This document shows, one piece after another, positions 28,310 to 36,659 of a stretch of DNA of 48,027 bases. Origin of the DNA: an uncultured Pelagibacteraceae bacterium (lineage in GTDB: Bacteria; Pseudomonadota; Alphaproteobacteria; Pelagibacterales; Pelagibacteraceae); contig CABZLS010000010.1 in the NCBI GenBank assembly GCA_902526645.1, positions 1-48,027 on the forward strand. The letters are read 5' to 3'. The notes under the pieces are model-generated. The model saw only the letters and a program-made list of their open reading frames with translations. It was not told where the DNA came from and made no database searches. Every line of letters begins with the position of its first letter. Position 1 is the stretch's first letter. The translations under genes were made by a program, and so were the position numbers.

Positions 28310-28974
28310 TGAAGATAAATTATAGAGAGCTTGAAAATAAAATTAAAATAGATTTTAAAAATAAGAAATTGTTAAAAGAATCCTTAACACACAAAAGTTT
28401 TGACACTAAAAAAAATTATGAAAAATTAGAATTTTTAGGAGACCGGGTTTTAGGATTAGTTATAGCAAAAAAACTTTTAGAAATTTATCCCGACGAAAAA
28501 GAGGGTATTTTAGATAAAAAGTTTGCCTCTTTAGTAAACAAAAAAAAATGTTTGGAAATCGCAAAAAAAATTGATTTAGAAAAATATATTCTGACAAATA
28601 TCAACACTAAAAACCACAAAATAGTAGACAAAGTAATTTCGGATAGCTGTGAAGCATTAATTGGAGCAATTTATTTAGATAAAGGTTTTTTGAATGTAGA
28701 AAAAATTGTTTTGTCTTTATGGAAAGAAGATATTAAAAAAAGTTTTATAACACAAGTAGACTCAAAAACTAAATTGCAAGAATATTCTTTAAAGAGATTT
28801 AAGAAATTACCAACTTATAAATTGTTTTCTAACTCAGGACCTAGTCATGAACCAATTTTTAAAGTAGGTGTTAAACTGATGAATACAAAATTTTATATTT
28901 CAGAGGGTAATTCAAAAAAAGACGCTGAACAAAATGCAGCATTTTTATGTTTAAATAATTTAAAAGTACAATGA
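28309..28974 (+). CDS. rnc: ribonuclease III
   Basis: 221 aa double-stranded-RNA endonuclease for rRNA and mRNA processing. The signature reads KLEFLGDRVLGLVIAK near residue 40, with Arg where many homologues have Ala or Ser after GD. The second metal-binding motif SDSCEALIGAIYLDKGF is near residue 108, and a C-terminal dsRNA-binding domain (about 150-221) ends in NSKKDAEQNAAFLCL. It overlaps recO by four bases (ATGA). The GTPase gene era, normally between rnc and recO in Proteobacteria, is not here. Confidence 0.97.
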   Translation: MKINYRELENKIKIDFKNKKLLKESLTHKSFDTKKNYEKLEFLGDRVLGLVIAKKLLEIYPDEKEGILDKKFASLVNKKKCLEIAKKIDLEKYILTNINTKNHKIVDKVISDSCEALIGAIYLDKGFLNVEKIVLSLWKEDIKKSFITQVDSKTKLQEYSLKRFKKLPTYKLFSNSGPSHEPIFKVGVKLMNTKFYISEGNSKKDAEQNAAFLCLNNLKVQ

Positions 28975-29651
28975 ATTGGATTGACACTGGTTTTTTATTA
29001 TCAAAAAATAGATATAATGAAAATTCACTCATTGCTGAAATTTTTACTAAACAACATGGTAAAATTGTCGGAATCATATTTGGTGGAACATCTAAAAAAA
29101 TTAAGAGTTATCTAGAAATTGGAAATCATCTACATGTTAACTTTTATTCAAAGTCTCCAAATAAAATTGGTTACTTTAAAATTGAAATACTAAAAGTGTT
29201 TTCACCATTATATTTTGATAATTCACAAAAACTATCTTGTATTATATCCTCAATGAATCTAATTAGAATTTTAACAGCTGAAGCTCAGTCAAATAAAAGA
29301 ATTTATGAACTTCTTTTAGAGTTTTTCAAAATATTGAATTCAGATAATTGGATTAAGAATTATATTTTTTGGGAATTAGAAATTTTGAAAACAATCGGTT
29401 ATGATCTTGAGTTAAAAAAGATGGTTGATAAAGAAACTATTAATAATCAGATACAATATTATGTTAAATCATCTATTGAAAAAAAGATAGTCCCAAATTT
29501 TTTAATAGATAGAAATGAAGAAATTGAAGATTTGAATAATTTATTAAAAGGTTTAAAACTTGTTGGTGATTATTTAGAGAAAACAATTTTAAAGCCAAAT
29601 AATTTAAATTATCCAATTACCAGATCGCAATTTGTAAATTCGCTCAAATGA
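28971..29651 (+). CDS. recO: DNA repair protein RecO
   Basis: 226 aa mediator that helps load RecA on SSB-coated DNA in the RecFOR pathway. The N-terminal OB-fold starts DTGFLLSKNRYNENSLIAEIFT and continues GKIVGIIFGGTSKK. The C-terminal helical part contains YIFWELEILKTIGYDLEL, a family landmark. The zinc-finger cysteines seen in some RecO proteins after this point are absent here. Context, directly after rnc and overlapping it by four bases, supports the call despite low sequence conservation. Confidence 0.92.
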   Translation: MNWIDTGFLLSKNRYNENSLIAEIFTKQHGKIVGIIFGGTSKKIKSYLEIGNHLHVNFYSKSPNKIGYFKIEILKVFSPLYFDNSQKLSCIISSMNLIRILTAEAQSNKRIYELLLEFFKILNSDNWIKNYIFWELEILKTIGYDLELKKMVDKETINNQIQYYVKSSIEKKIVPNFLIDRNEEIEDLNNLLKGLKLVGDYLEKTILKPNNLNYPITRSQFVNSLK

Positions 29652-29670
29652 CTATTTTATTATGTCATTT
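29646..29670. repeat. 7 bp inverted repeat at the recO/hemB converging ends
   Basis: AAATGAC (29646-29652) is matched by GTCATTT (29664-29670) with an 11-base AT spacer. The recO stop is inside the left arm and the hemB stop starts at its last base. It could be a weak bidirectional transcription end, but no long U run follows on the plus strand, and chance is possible in AT-rich DNA. Confidence 0.3.
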
Positions 29671-30641
29671 AATCTGTCTGCATAATAACTAATAATTGCA
29701 TTGGCTCCAGCTCTTTTAAAAGATATCAAGTTCTCTAATATTATATCTTTATGCACTAAGTTTTTATTCACTGAATTTTCTAATAAACTATATTCACCAG
29801 AAACTTGATATGCCATAACAGGGATTTTGAATTTCTCTTTTACTGATTTTATTATATCCAAATAAGGTAAACCTGGTTTTACCATTACCATATCTGCACC
29901 TTCTTTAATATCTAAAGCAACTTCTCTTAATGCTTCATCACTGTTCCTAAAATCCATTTGGTAATTTTTTTTGTCTCCTCTTAAGAGTCTCTTAGATCCA
30001 ACCGCGTCACGAAATGGTCCATAATAACTTGATGCATATTTAACTGCATAAGATAAAATTTGTGTCATTTTAAGTCCATTTTTATCAAGGGCTTTTCTTA
30101 TCTCACCAATTCTACCATCCATCATATCAGAAGGTGCAATCACGTCACATCCCATTTGAGCTTGAACCAAGGATTGATTAATCAACATTTGAATAGTTTC
30201 ATCATTTAACACATAGCCAGATTTTAATAATCCGTCATGTCCATGAGATGTGTATGGATCCAGAGCCACATCACACATTATTCCTATTTGATCTTTATAT
30301 TTTTTCTTAATTAATCTTATAGCTTTACAAACTAAATTATCCTCATTTAAAGACTCAGTTCCTAATTCATTTTTTTTTCTTGAATTTGTATAAGGAAATA
30401 GTGCAATCATGGGTATCTTATTTCTTATAGCCTTTTCGATAAAAGGAGAGAGTTTATCTAACGTATACCTATAAACTCCAGGCATAGACGATATTTTTTG
30501 TTTTTTATTTTTTCCCTCTATCAAAAATATTGGTAAAATAAAATCACTGGATGTAAGGTTATTTTCTTCAATTAATCTTCTCGACCAATCATTTTTTCGA
30601 CTACGTCTAAGTCTTAAATTGGGGAATTTTCCTGTAATCAT
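29652..30641 (-). CDS. hemB: delta-aminolevulinic acid dehydratase (porphobilinogen synthase), Asp-rich metal type
   Basis: 329 aa enzyme joining two 5-aminolevulinate molecules into porphobilinogen in heme synthesis. The metal-site stretch CDVALDPYTSHGHDGLL (near 121-137) has Asp where zinc enzymes have three Cys, so it belongs to the Mg-dependent class, useful where zinc is scarce. The Schiff-base lysines lie in ILSYAVKYASSYYGPFRDA (about 200) and MVMVKPGLPYLDI (about 255). It is divergent from an oxygenase gene across 72 bases with an inverted repeat. Heme made here feeds CtaA and cytochromes. Confidence 0.97.
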   Translation of the reverse strand: MITGKFPNLRLRRSRKNDWSRRLIEENNLTSSDFILPIFLIEGKNKKQKISSMPGVYRYTLDKLSPFIEKAIRNKIPMIALFPYTNSRKKNELGTESLNEDNLVCKAIRLIKKKYKDQIGIMCDVALDPYTSHGHDGLLKSGYVLNDETIQMLINQSLVQAQMGCDVIAPSDMMDGRIGEIRKALDKNGLKMTQILSYAVKYASSYYGPFRDAVGSKRLLRGDKKNYQMDFRNSDEALREVALDIKEGADMVMVKPGLPYLDIIKSVKEKFKIPVMAYQVSGEYSLLENSVNKNLVHKDIILENLISFKRAGANAIISYYADRLNDIIK

Positions 30642-30671
30642 TTTAAAATATATTTATAATATGCGACAAAT

Positions 30672-30689
30672 GTTATATACAAATATAAC
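30672..30689. promoter_or_regulatory. perfect 7 bp inverted repeat between hemB and the oxygenase gene (possible operator)
   Basis: GTTATAT (30672-30678) and ATATAAC (30683-30689) form a perfect dyad with a four-base centre ACAA. It sits 31 bases upstream of the hemB start and 25 bases upstream of the oxygenase start, the place for a shared operator in a divergent promoter region. It could also form a small RNA hairpin in the oxygenase leader. The binding factor is unknown. Confidence 0.4.
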
Positions 30690-30713
30690 GTAAAAAAGAT
30701 ATTAAACAATCAT

Positions 30714-31304
30714 ATGGATTTAAATTTTAATGATTTTCAGAAGCAAGACGTCAAATTTGATATCAATGAACTTCAAAAAGCTTATAAAGAAATACTAGCT
30801 ATAAAAGGGTTTACTGGAGTTGATGGGGTTACAAATTTCGGCGCTATATCATTAACTCAAATACCAGGAGATCCAGACTCTATTAAAGGTAACAAAGCTA
30901 GAGGTGTTTTTTGGACTAAACCTGATTCCTCAGGCAAAGAAGCAAAAAGAGATGAAATGATAGATGAAGCAGCTTATTCTGAATTTATTGAAGATTACAA
31001 AAATACTTACTTCAAAGAAGTTTTTGACGTTTTATCATCTAAATATAAATTGGGCCGTGTAAGAGTCTTGTTAAAAGAACCTAGATCCACTTTAAGTTGG
31101 CACAGAGACCCTGAACCAAGACTCCATATTCCAATTATTACAAATCCTGGTTCAATTATGGTTATAGATAACATTGCAAAACATATGCCTGCAGATGGTT
31201 CAGTTTGGATAACAAATAATACAAAATACCACAATGCTTTTAATGGTGGAGAAGAAAATAGAATCCATCTTGTAGCTTGTGTTTTAGATTATAAGTTTAA
31301 TTAA
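30714..31304 (+). CDS. probable Fe(II)/2-oxoglutarate-dependent oxygenase, aspartyl/asparaginyl hydroxylase-like
   Basis: 196 aa. The C-terminal half has a double-stranded beta-helix iron motif: LSWHRDPEPRLHIPI supplies His130 and Asp132 (HxD), TKYHNAFNGG supplies the distal His173, and NRIHLVACV supplies Arg183 in the place expected to bind 2-oxoglutarate. The RLHIPIITNP stretch is typical of aspartyl/asparaginyl beta-hydroxylase-like proteins. The N-terminal 100 residues are not recognisable to me. Substrate unknown: it may hydroxylate a protein or a small molecule. rpiB starts one base after its stop, so they are probably co-transcribed. Confidence 0.72.
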   Translation: MDLNFNDFQKQDVKFDINELQKAYKEILAIKGFTGVDGVTNFGAISLTQIPGDPDSIKGNKARGVFWTKPDSSGKEAKRDEMIDEAAYSEFIEDYKNTYFKEVFDVLSSKYKLGRVRVLLKEPRSTLSWHRDPEPRLHIPIITNPGSIMVIDNIAKHMPADGSVWITNNTKYHNAFNGGEENRIHLVACVLDYKFN

Positions 31305-31305
31305 T

Positions 31306-31734
31306 TTGAAAAAAAGAATATTTATTTCATCAGATCATGCGGGTTTTAATTTGAAAGAAAATATAAAAAAAAGATTTAAAAAAAAATATTTATTTGAAGA
31401 TATGGGAACTGATAATTCAAAAACCTCTGTTAATTATCCTGACTACGCTCATAAACTTTGTAGAAAGGTAAGTAAAAATAATAGAAATATTGGAATTTTA
31501 GTTTGTGGATCAGGTATGGGTATGTCTATGGCAGCAAATAAACACAAAAATATTAGGGCAGCTGTCTGTTATTCTTTAAAAAACACTAAATTATCTAGAT
31601 TGCATAACAATGCAAATGTTATTACACTAGGTTCTAGATTAACAAAAAAAAATATTGCTTTTAAATGTATTGAAACTTTTATAAATACAAAATTTGAAGG
31701 TGGTAGACATATAAAAAGAGTGAGAAAGATTTAA
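31306..31734 (+). CDS. rpiB: ribose-5-phosphate isomerase B
   Basis: 142 aa RpiB/LacA/LacB-type isomerase interconverting ribose-5-phosphate and ribulose-5-phosphate. Motifs: [17 protein letters not shown] at the N-terminus, [10 protein letters not shown] near 45, and [18 protein letters not shown] near 65-82 with the catalytic Cys and the phosphate-binding loop. The start is TTG at 31306, one base after the oxygenase stop; an ATG start would cut off the first strand of the fold. rpiB directly before glyA is a common alphaproteobacterial order. Confidence 0.95.
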   Translation: MKKRIFISSDHAGFNLKENIKKRFKKKYLFEDMGTDNSKTSVNYPDYAHKLCRKVSKNNRNIGILVCGSGMGMSMAANKHKNIRAAVCYSLKNTKLSRLHNNANVITLGSRLTKKNIAFKCIETFINTKFEGGRHIKRVRKI

Positions 31735-31738
31735 AAAG

Positions 31739-33052
31739 ATGTCAAGTGAAGCTAAATATCTAAATTCCAATTATGAGGATTTTTTTGAAAAAAGTCTTTC
31801 ACAAAGTGATCCTGATTTATTTAAAGCTATTAATGATGAATTGATTAGACAGCAAAATCATATAGAGTTAATAGCTTCTGAAAATATAGTTTCTCAGGCT
31901 GTATTAGAAGCTCAAGGGTCAGTTCTAACAAATAAATATGCTGAAGGTTACCCTGGAAAAAGATATTATAATGGATGTGAACATGTTGATGTAGCAGAAA
32001 AATTAGCATTAGAGAGAATAAAAAAACTTTTTAATTGTAATTACGCAAATGTTCAACCTCATTCAGGCGCTCAAGCTAATGGTGCTGTATTTTTGGCTTT
32101 GTTAAAACCAAATGACACTTTTATGGGAATGAGCTTAAACTCAGGTGGTCACATAACTCATGGATTAAAAATTTCTATGTCGGGCAAATGGTTTAATGCA
32201 ATAAGTTATGATGTAGATAAAAAATCTGAACTAATTGATTATGATAATGTTGAGAAACTTGCTCTAGAACATAAACCAAAATTAATTATTGCAGGTGGAA
32301 GTGCATACTCAAGAGTAATTGATTTTAAAAGATTTAGAGAAATTGCTGATAAAGTTGGAGCTTATCTTATGGTAGATATGGCTCATTTTTCTGGCTTAGT
32401 AGCGGGCAAAGGATATCCGAATCCATGTGACTATGCACATGTCGTTACATCCACAACTCATAAAGTATTCAGAAGTGCACGTGGTGGAATTATTTTATCG
32501 AATGATTTAGATCTTGGAAAAAAATTTGATACAGCTGTTTTTCCTGGTTATCAAGGTGGTCCTTTAATGCATATTATTGCTGCAAAAGCTGCGGGTTTTT
32601 TTGAAGCATTAAAACCTGAGTTTCAAACTTACATAAAAAATGTTTTAGCTAATGCTAAAATGTTAGCAGAGACTTTAAAAAATAATGGATTTAAGATTTA
32701 TTCAGGTGGTACAGACACACATTTAATGTTAGTTGACTTGAGACCCTTTGGTGTAAAAGGAAATATAGCCTCTGAGAGCTTATGTAGAGCCAATATTACT
32801 TGTAATAAAAATGGAATTCCTTTTGATACAGAAAAACCAATGATAACTTCAGGTATAAGACTTGGTTCACAAGCTGCTACCACAAGAGGATTTGGCTTAA
32901 AAGAATTTGAAAAAGTAGGTGAATTGATAACTAAAGTAATAAAAGGATTATCCAAAAATCCAGAAGATAATAGTAAAGTGGAAAATGAAGTGAGACAAGA
33001 AGTTATAAGTTTATGTTCTAATTTTCCAATTTATAAAAATTTGAATAAATGA
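31739..33052 (+). CDS. glyA: serine hydroxymethyltransferase, divergent active-site loop
   Basis: 437 aa PLP enzyme interconverting serine + THF with glycine + 5,10-methylene-THF. Motifs: [19 protein letters not shown] near residue 32, [21 protein letters not shown] near 65-85, and the PLP lysine Lys242. The lysine loop reads [13 protein letters not shown], where nearly all SHMTs have TTTHKTLRGPRGG, and the substrate Arg block reads [16 protein letters not shown] rather than the common GTPA/L form. In SAR11 it can make serine from sarcosine-derived glycine. The stop overlaps nrdR by four bases. Confidence 0.94.
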   Translation: MSSEAKYLNSNYEDFFEKSLSQSDPDLFKAINDELIRQQNHIELIASENIVSQAVLEAQGSVLTNKYAEGYPGKRYYNGCEHVDVAEKLALERIKKLFNCNYANVQPHSGAQANGAVFLALLKPNDTFMGMSLNSGGHITHGLKISMSGKWFNAISYDVDKKSELIDYDNVEKLALEHKPKLIIAGGSAYSRVIDFKRFREIADKVGAYLMVDMAHFSGLVAGKGYPNPCDYAHVVTSTTHKVFRSARGGIILSNDLDLGKKFDTAVFPGYQGGPLMHIIAAKAAGFFEALKPEFQTYIKNVLANAKMLAETLKNNGFKIYSGGTDTHLMLVDLRPFGVKGNIASESLCRANITCNKNGIPFDTEKPMITSGIRLGSQAATTRGFGLKEFEKVGELITKVIKGLSKNPEDNSKVENEVRQEVISLCSNFPIYKNLNK

Positions 33053-33507
33053 TCTGTCCTTGTGAGAAAAAAGGGGAAACTTCTGTAGTTGATTCCAGAC
33101 CTACAGAAGATGGAACTGCGATTCGTAGAAGAAGACTATGTAGTTGTGGTGCAAGATTTACTACATTTGAAAGAATTCAGCATCGTGAGGTAATGGTTGT
33201 AAAAAAAAATGGAAGGAAATCTTCTTTTGATCGAGACAAATTAGCTAAGTCAATTTACATTGCATTAAAAAAGAGACCTTTAGATACGGAAACTGTCGAA
33301 AAATTTATAAGTCGGATCTCTAGATCGCTTGAGGAACTCGGTCAAAATGAAATTTCAAGTAATACAATAGGAACGATGGTCATGGAGGGTTTAAAAGAGC
33401 TTGATCCGGTTGCTTATGTTAGATTTGCTTCTGTTTATAGAAACTTTAGAGAAGAACAAGATTTCGTACAATTTGTGGACAAGCTAGATGTCTACAAAAA
33501 AAGATAA
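33049..33507 (+). CDS. nrdR: transcriptional repressor NrdR
   Basis: 152 aa nucleotide-sensing repressor of ribonucleotide reductase genes. The N-terminal zinc ribbon is followed by [15 protein letters not shown] and RFTTFERIQ, and by an ATP-cone (about 47-140: [20 protein letters not shown]... [13 protein letters not shown]... [11 protein letters not shown]). Both zinc knuckles are changed: the usual CPxC and CxxC are CPC (Cys3, Cys5) and CSC, with no change in the overall spacing to DSRP and RFTT. It overlaps glyA by four bases and ribD by 20, the conserved glyA-nrdR-ribD order. Confidence 0.95.
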   Translation: MICPCEKKGETSVVDSRPTEDGTAIRRRRLCSCGARFTTFERIQHREVMVVKKNGRKSSFDRDKLAKSIYIALKKRPLDTETVEKFISRISRSLEELGQNEISSNTIGTMVMEGLKELDPVAYVRFASVYRNFREEQDFVQFVDKLDVYKKR

Positions 33508-34591
33508 ATTCTCAAATCAGGATAAAAATTTCATGAAATTAGCTTTAAATTTAGCTAATGCGCGAAGAGGTTTAACAGGAAACAATCCATCGGTTGGATG
33601 TGTAATTGTAAAGAATAATAGAATAATATCTATAGGACAAACAGGCTATAATGGCAGACCTCATGCTGAATATAACGCAATTTTAAATTGTTCAGAAGAT
33701 GTAAAGGGCTCAAAAATGTATGTTACCTTAGAGCCATGTAATCATTACGGAAAGACTCCGCCCTGTACCAAAAATATTATAAAGAATAAAATTGGAGAAG
33801 TTTATTATTCAATGGATGACATTGATTTAAAAGTAAAAGGCAAGAGTTATTCAATATTAAGAAAAAACAACATTAGAGTTAAGAAGGGGCTTTTAAAAAA
33901 AGATGCAGAAAATTTATACAGATCTTATTTTTTTAATAGAAAAAAGAATCTGCCATATGTAATTGGAAAAATTGCAGTATCAAATAATAAGATTATTTAC
34001 AGCGAAATATCAAAGAGAATTACAGATAAAACATCTGATAAATTGACTCATTATTTAAGATTAAAAAGTGATGGTATAATGATTTCTGGCAAAACACTAA
34101 ATATCGATAATCCAAAACTAAATTGTAGGTTGGAGGGTTTTAATCAATTCTCCCCAAAAAGAATTATTTTAGACAGAAATCTAGAAATAAATTTGAAAAG
34201 TTATATAGCTAAAACAATTAAAAAAGAAAATACTATAATTTTCCATAATTCCAACGATAAATCAAAAATAAAACTTTTAAAAAAAAGAGGTACTATTCTA
34301 ATAAAACAATCTACAGATAAATACAAAAATTTAGATCTTAAAAAAATTCTAAAAGATTTATATAAAATGGAAATAAGAAATCTATTAGTAGAAGGTGGAG
34401 ATATATTAACAAAAAATTTCCTTCAAAAGAAACTATTTAATGAATTTTATATGATTAGAAGTTCGAAAAATTTATCTAAAAACAAAAAACATGTTAATTT
34501 TACCTCTTTCAGCATTTTAAATACCAAATATAATAAACATAAGATAAACTCAAAATTAGCAACAGATAAATTAACTATTTACAAAAATTGA
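33488..34591 (+). CDS. ribD: bifunctional diaminohydroxyphosphoribosylaminopyrimidine deaminase / 5-amino-6-(5-phosphoribosylamino)uracil reductase
   Basis: 367 aa two-domain enzyme for the second and third steps of riboflavin synthesis. The deaminase domain (about 12-150) has NPSVGCVIV, the zinc motif GRPHAEYNAIL and LEPCNHYGKTPPCTKNI. The reductase domain (about 155-367) has LRLKSDGIMISGKTLNIDNPKLN, FSPKRIILDRN and NLLVEGGDILTKNFL. The start retains the DKNFMKLALNLAN helix expected at the N-terminus. It starts the rib cluster ribD-ribE-ribBX-ribH, with ribE one base after its stop. Confidence 0.96.
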   Translation: MSTKKDKFSNQDKNFMKLALNLANARRGLTGNNPSVGCVIVKNNRIISIGQTGYNGRPHAEYNAILNCSEDVKGSKMYVTLEPCNHYGKTPPCTKNIIKNKIGEVYYSMDDIDLKVKGKSYSILRKNNIRVKKGLLKKDAENLYRSYFFNRKKNLPYVIGKIAVSNNKIIYSEISKRITDKTSDKLTHYLRLKSDGIMISGKTLNIDNPKLNCRLEGFNQFSPKRIILDRNLEINLKSYIAKTIKKENTIIFHNSNDKSKIKLLKKRGTILIKQSTDKYKNLDLKKILKDLYKMEIRNLLVEGGDILTKNFLQKKLFNEFYMIRSSKNLSKNKKHVNFTSFSILNTKYNKHKINSKLATDKLTIYKN

Positions 34592-34592
34592 A

Positions 34593-35186
34593 ATGTTTAA
34601 TGGAATTATTTTCAACAAAGGTTTAATAACAAAAATAATTAAAAGACCTAAAGGAATTAATATTTTTGTAAAATCTGATCTAAAATTAGGTTTAAAAGAT
34701 ATAGGTGTTTCTGTGGCTTGCGATGGAGTTTGTCTTACTCTCATTTCAATAAAAAAAAGGACTATGGAATTTTATCTATCAAATGAAACTATAAAAAGAT
34801 CGAAATTTAAATACATAAAGTTAAATGATAGAATTAATCTAGAACTTCCTCTTAAATATGGTCAAAAAATTTCAGGACATATTTGCCAAGGGCATGTCGA
34901 TACTGTTGGAAAAATATTAGCAGTAAAAAATATTGATAAATCTTATCTATTTGATTTTGAAATTAATAAAAAAGAGAGAAAAAATATAATCGAAAAAGCT
35001 TCAATTAGTATAAATGGTATATCATTAACAATTTCAAAAGTGACAAAAAAAGGTTTTCAAATCTGGATAATTCCTCATACTTACAAACTAACAAATTTAT
35101 CATCTCTTAAAAAAGGAAGTTTAGTAAATGTTGAAATAGATATTCTTTCAAAATACGTTAGAAATTATTTTTATGAAAAAAAATAA
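34593..35186 (+). CDS. ribE: riboflavin synthase
   Basis: 197 aa trimeric enzyme dismutating two 6,7-dimethyl-8-ribityllumazines into riboflavin. The start MFNGIIFNKGLI corresponds to the usual MFTGII. Two lumazine-binding repeats are visible: SVACDGVCLTLISIKKRTMEF and, in the second half, SISINGISLTISKVTKKGFQIW, with SGHICQGHVDTVGKI between them. The length is typical. It overlaps ribBX by 14 bases. Flavins made by this cluster are needed by the sarcosine oxidase encoded upstream. Confidence 0.95.
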   Translation: MFNGIIFNKGLITKIIKRPKGINIFVKSDLKLGLKDIGVSVACDGVCLTLISIKKRTMEFYLSNETIKRSKFKYIKLNDRINLELPLKYGQKISGHICQGHVDTVGKILAVKNIDKSYLFDFEINKKERKNIIEKASISINGISLTISKVTKKGFQIWIIPHTYKLTNLSSLKKGSLVNVEIDILSKYVRNYFYEKK

Positions 35187-36273
35187 TTATTCTTCAATAG
35201 AAGCTATAATAAATGTCGCAAGGAAGGGGGGCATGTACATTTTAGTTGATGATGAAAAAAGAGAGAATGAAGGTGATTTAGTTATGTCAACTTCAGATAC
35301 AAATGCGAAGAATATAAATTTTATGGCTAAATACGGAAGAGGTTTAATTTGTTTAGCATTAGATAGTCTTCAAGCTAAAAGATTAAATTTATCTTTAATG
35401 TCGCCTGTAAATCAATCAAGAAATCAGACAGCGTTTACAATTTCGATAGAGGCCAAAAAAGGTATCACAACTGGAATATCAGCAAAAGATAGAGCAAGAA
35501 CTATCAAAATAGCTTCAAAGAAAAATGTGAGTAAGAAAGACATAGTATCACCTGGCCATGTGTTTCCAATAATTGCAAAAGATGGGGGTGTTCTTGTAAG
35601 AGCAGGTCACACAGAAGCTTCTGTGGATATTTCAAAGTTAGCTAAAAAGAATAATTCAGCAGTCATTTGTGAAATAATGAATGAAGATGGAACGATGGCT
35701 AAAGGCCAAGAGCTTTTTGATTTCGCTCAAAGACATAAGCTTAAAATTGGAAAAATTGAAGATCTTATTTCTTACCGATTAAAAAAAGAAAAATTAGTAA
35801 AATTAAAAAAATCTTCTGACATCAAAGTAAAAAAACAAAAATATAAGATTAAAATATATGAGAATCTTTTAGATGGGTCAGAACATTTTGCACTCATTAA
35901 GGGATCTTTAAAAAAATCTATAATACCACGTGTCAGAGTTATTTCATCAAATGTAGTTTATAATTATTTGATAAGTCAAAAACTTCCCAATTCATTTGAT
36001 AAAACCCTAAACTATTTTAAGAAATATAATAATTGTGTACTAATCTTTATTAAAGACTCTAACTTAAACTCCGTTACTCAAACGCTTAAAAATTTTAGAA
36101 ATAGGAGTTTAAAAAAAAAGGATAAAGATAACCTTATAAGAAATTATGGTATAGGTGCTCAAATTATTAAAGACTTGAAAATTAAAAAGATGATATTAAT
36201 TACTAGAACTCCAAAAAAAGTTATTGGATTAGAGGGATATAACATTAAGATAACCAAACAAGAATTGATTTGA
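35173..36273 (+). CDS. ribBX: 3,4-dihydroxy-2-butanone-4-phosphate synthase with degenerate GTP cyclohydrolase II-like domain (RibBX)
   Basis: 366 aa. The RibB domain (about 1-205) is intact: YILVDDEKRENEGDLVMS, the TGISAKDRA block, and SPGHVFPIIAKDGGVLVRAGHTEASVD. The C-terminal part (about 225-366) is related to GTP cyclohydrolase II, ending RNYGIGAQIIKDL and KKVIGLEGYNI, but the Cys zinc site (CxxGD...RCDC) is absent and only one Cys remains. This matches the RibBX class with a non-catalytic second domain known in Proteobacteria, so a separate RibA should be encoded elsewhere. It overlaps ribE by 14 bases and ribH by one. Confidence 0.93.
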   Translation: MKKNNYSSIEAIINVARKGGMYILVDDEKRENEGDLVMSTSDTNAKNINFMAKYGRGLICLALDSLQAKRLNLSLMSPVNQSRNQTAFTISIEAKKGITTGISAKDRARTIKIASKKNVSKKDIVSPGHVFPIIAKDGGVLVRAGHTEASVDISKLAKKNNSAVICEIMNEDGTMAKGQELFDFAQRHKLKIGKIEDLISYRLKKEKLVKLKKSSDIKVKKQKYKIKIYENLLDGSEHFALIKGSLKKSIIPRVRVISSNVVYNYLISQKLPNSFDKTLNYFKKYNNCVLIFIKDSNLNSVTQTLKNFRNRSLKKKDKDNLIRNYGIGAQIIKDLKIKKMILITRTPKKVIGLEGYNIKITKQELI

Positions 36274-36659
36274 TGAAAAAGATTTTAATAGTTACGGCAG
36301 ATTATTATAAAGATATTTCTTTGGGTTTGTTAAATAATGCAAAAAAAAATCTACCAAGAAATTTTAGTAAAAAAATAATTAAAGTTCCCGGTGTGTTTGA
36401 GATCCCTGTAACTATCTCAAAACATTTAAAAAAATTTGATGGTTTTATTGCACTTGGTTGTGTAGTAAAGGGACAAACTCCCCATTTCGATTATATATCA
36501 CAAGCTTCTACAAATGCCATAATGTCATTATCTATAGGCTCAAGAAAACCTATTGGAAATGGAATTATAACTTGTTTGAATATGAGACAAGCAAAAGAAA
36601 GAAAGAAAAAAGGTGCTGAAGCGGCACTAGCTGTTTTATCTGTTTTATCACAAAAATGA
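36273..36659 (+). CDS. ribH: 6,7-dimethyl-8-ribityllumazine synthase
   Basis: 128 aa, slightly shorter than usual (about 150). It joins 3,4-dihydroxybutanone phosphate with the ribitylaminouracil to form the lumazine. Motifs: KKILIVTADYYKDIS at the N-terminus, IIKVPGVFEIPVT near 32, LGCVVKGQTPHFDYISQAS near 58-76 with the catalytic His, and IGNGIITCLNMRQAKER. I prefer ATG 36273, which overlaps the ribBX stop (TGATG), over TTG 36270. The nusB start overlaps its stop by four bases, as in many bacteria. Confidence 0.95.
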   Translation: MKKILIVTADYYKDISLGLLNNAKKNLPRNFSKKIIKVPGVFEIPVTISKHLKKFDGFIALGCVVKGQTPHFDYISQASTNAIMSLSIGSRKPIGNGIITCLNMRQAKERKKKGAEAALAVLSVLSQK

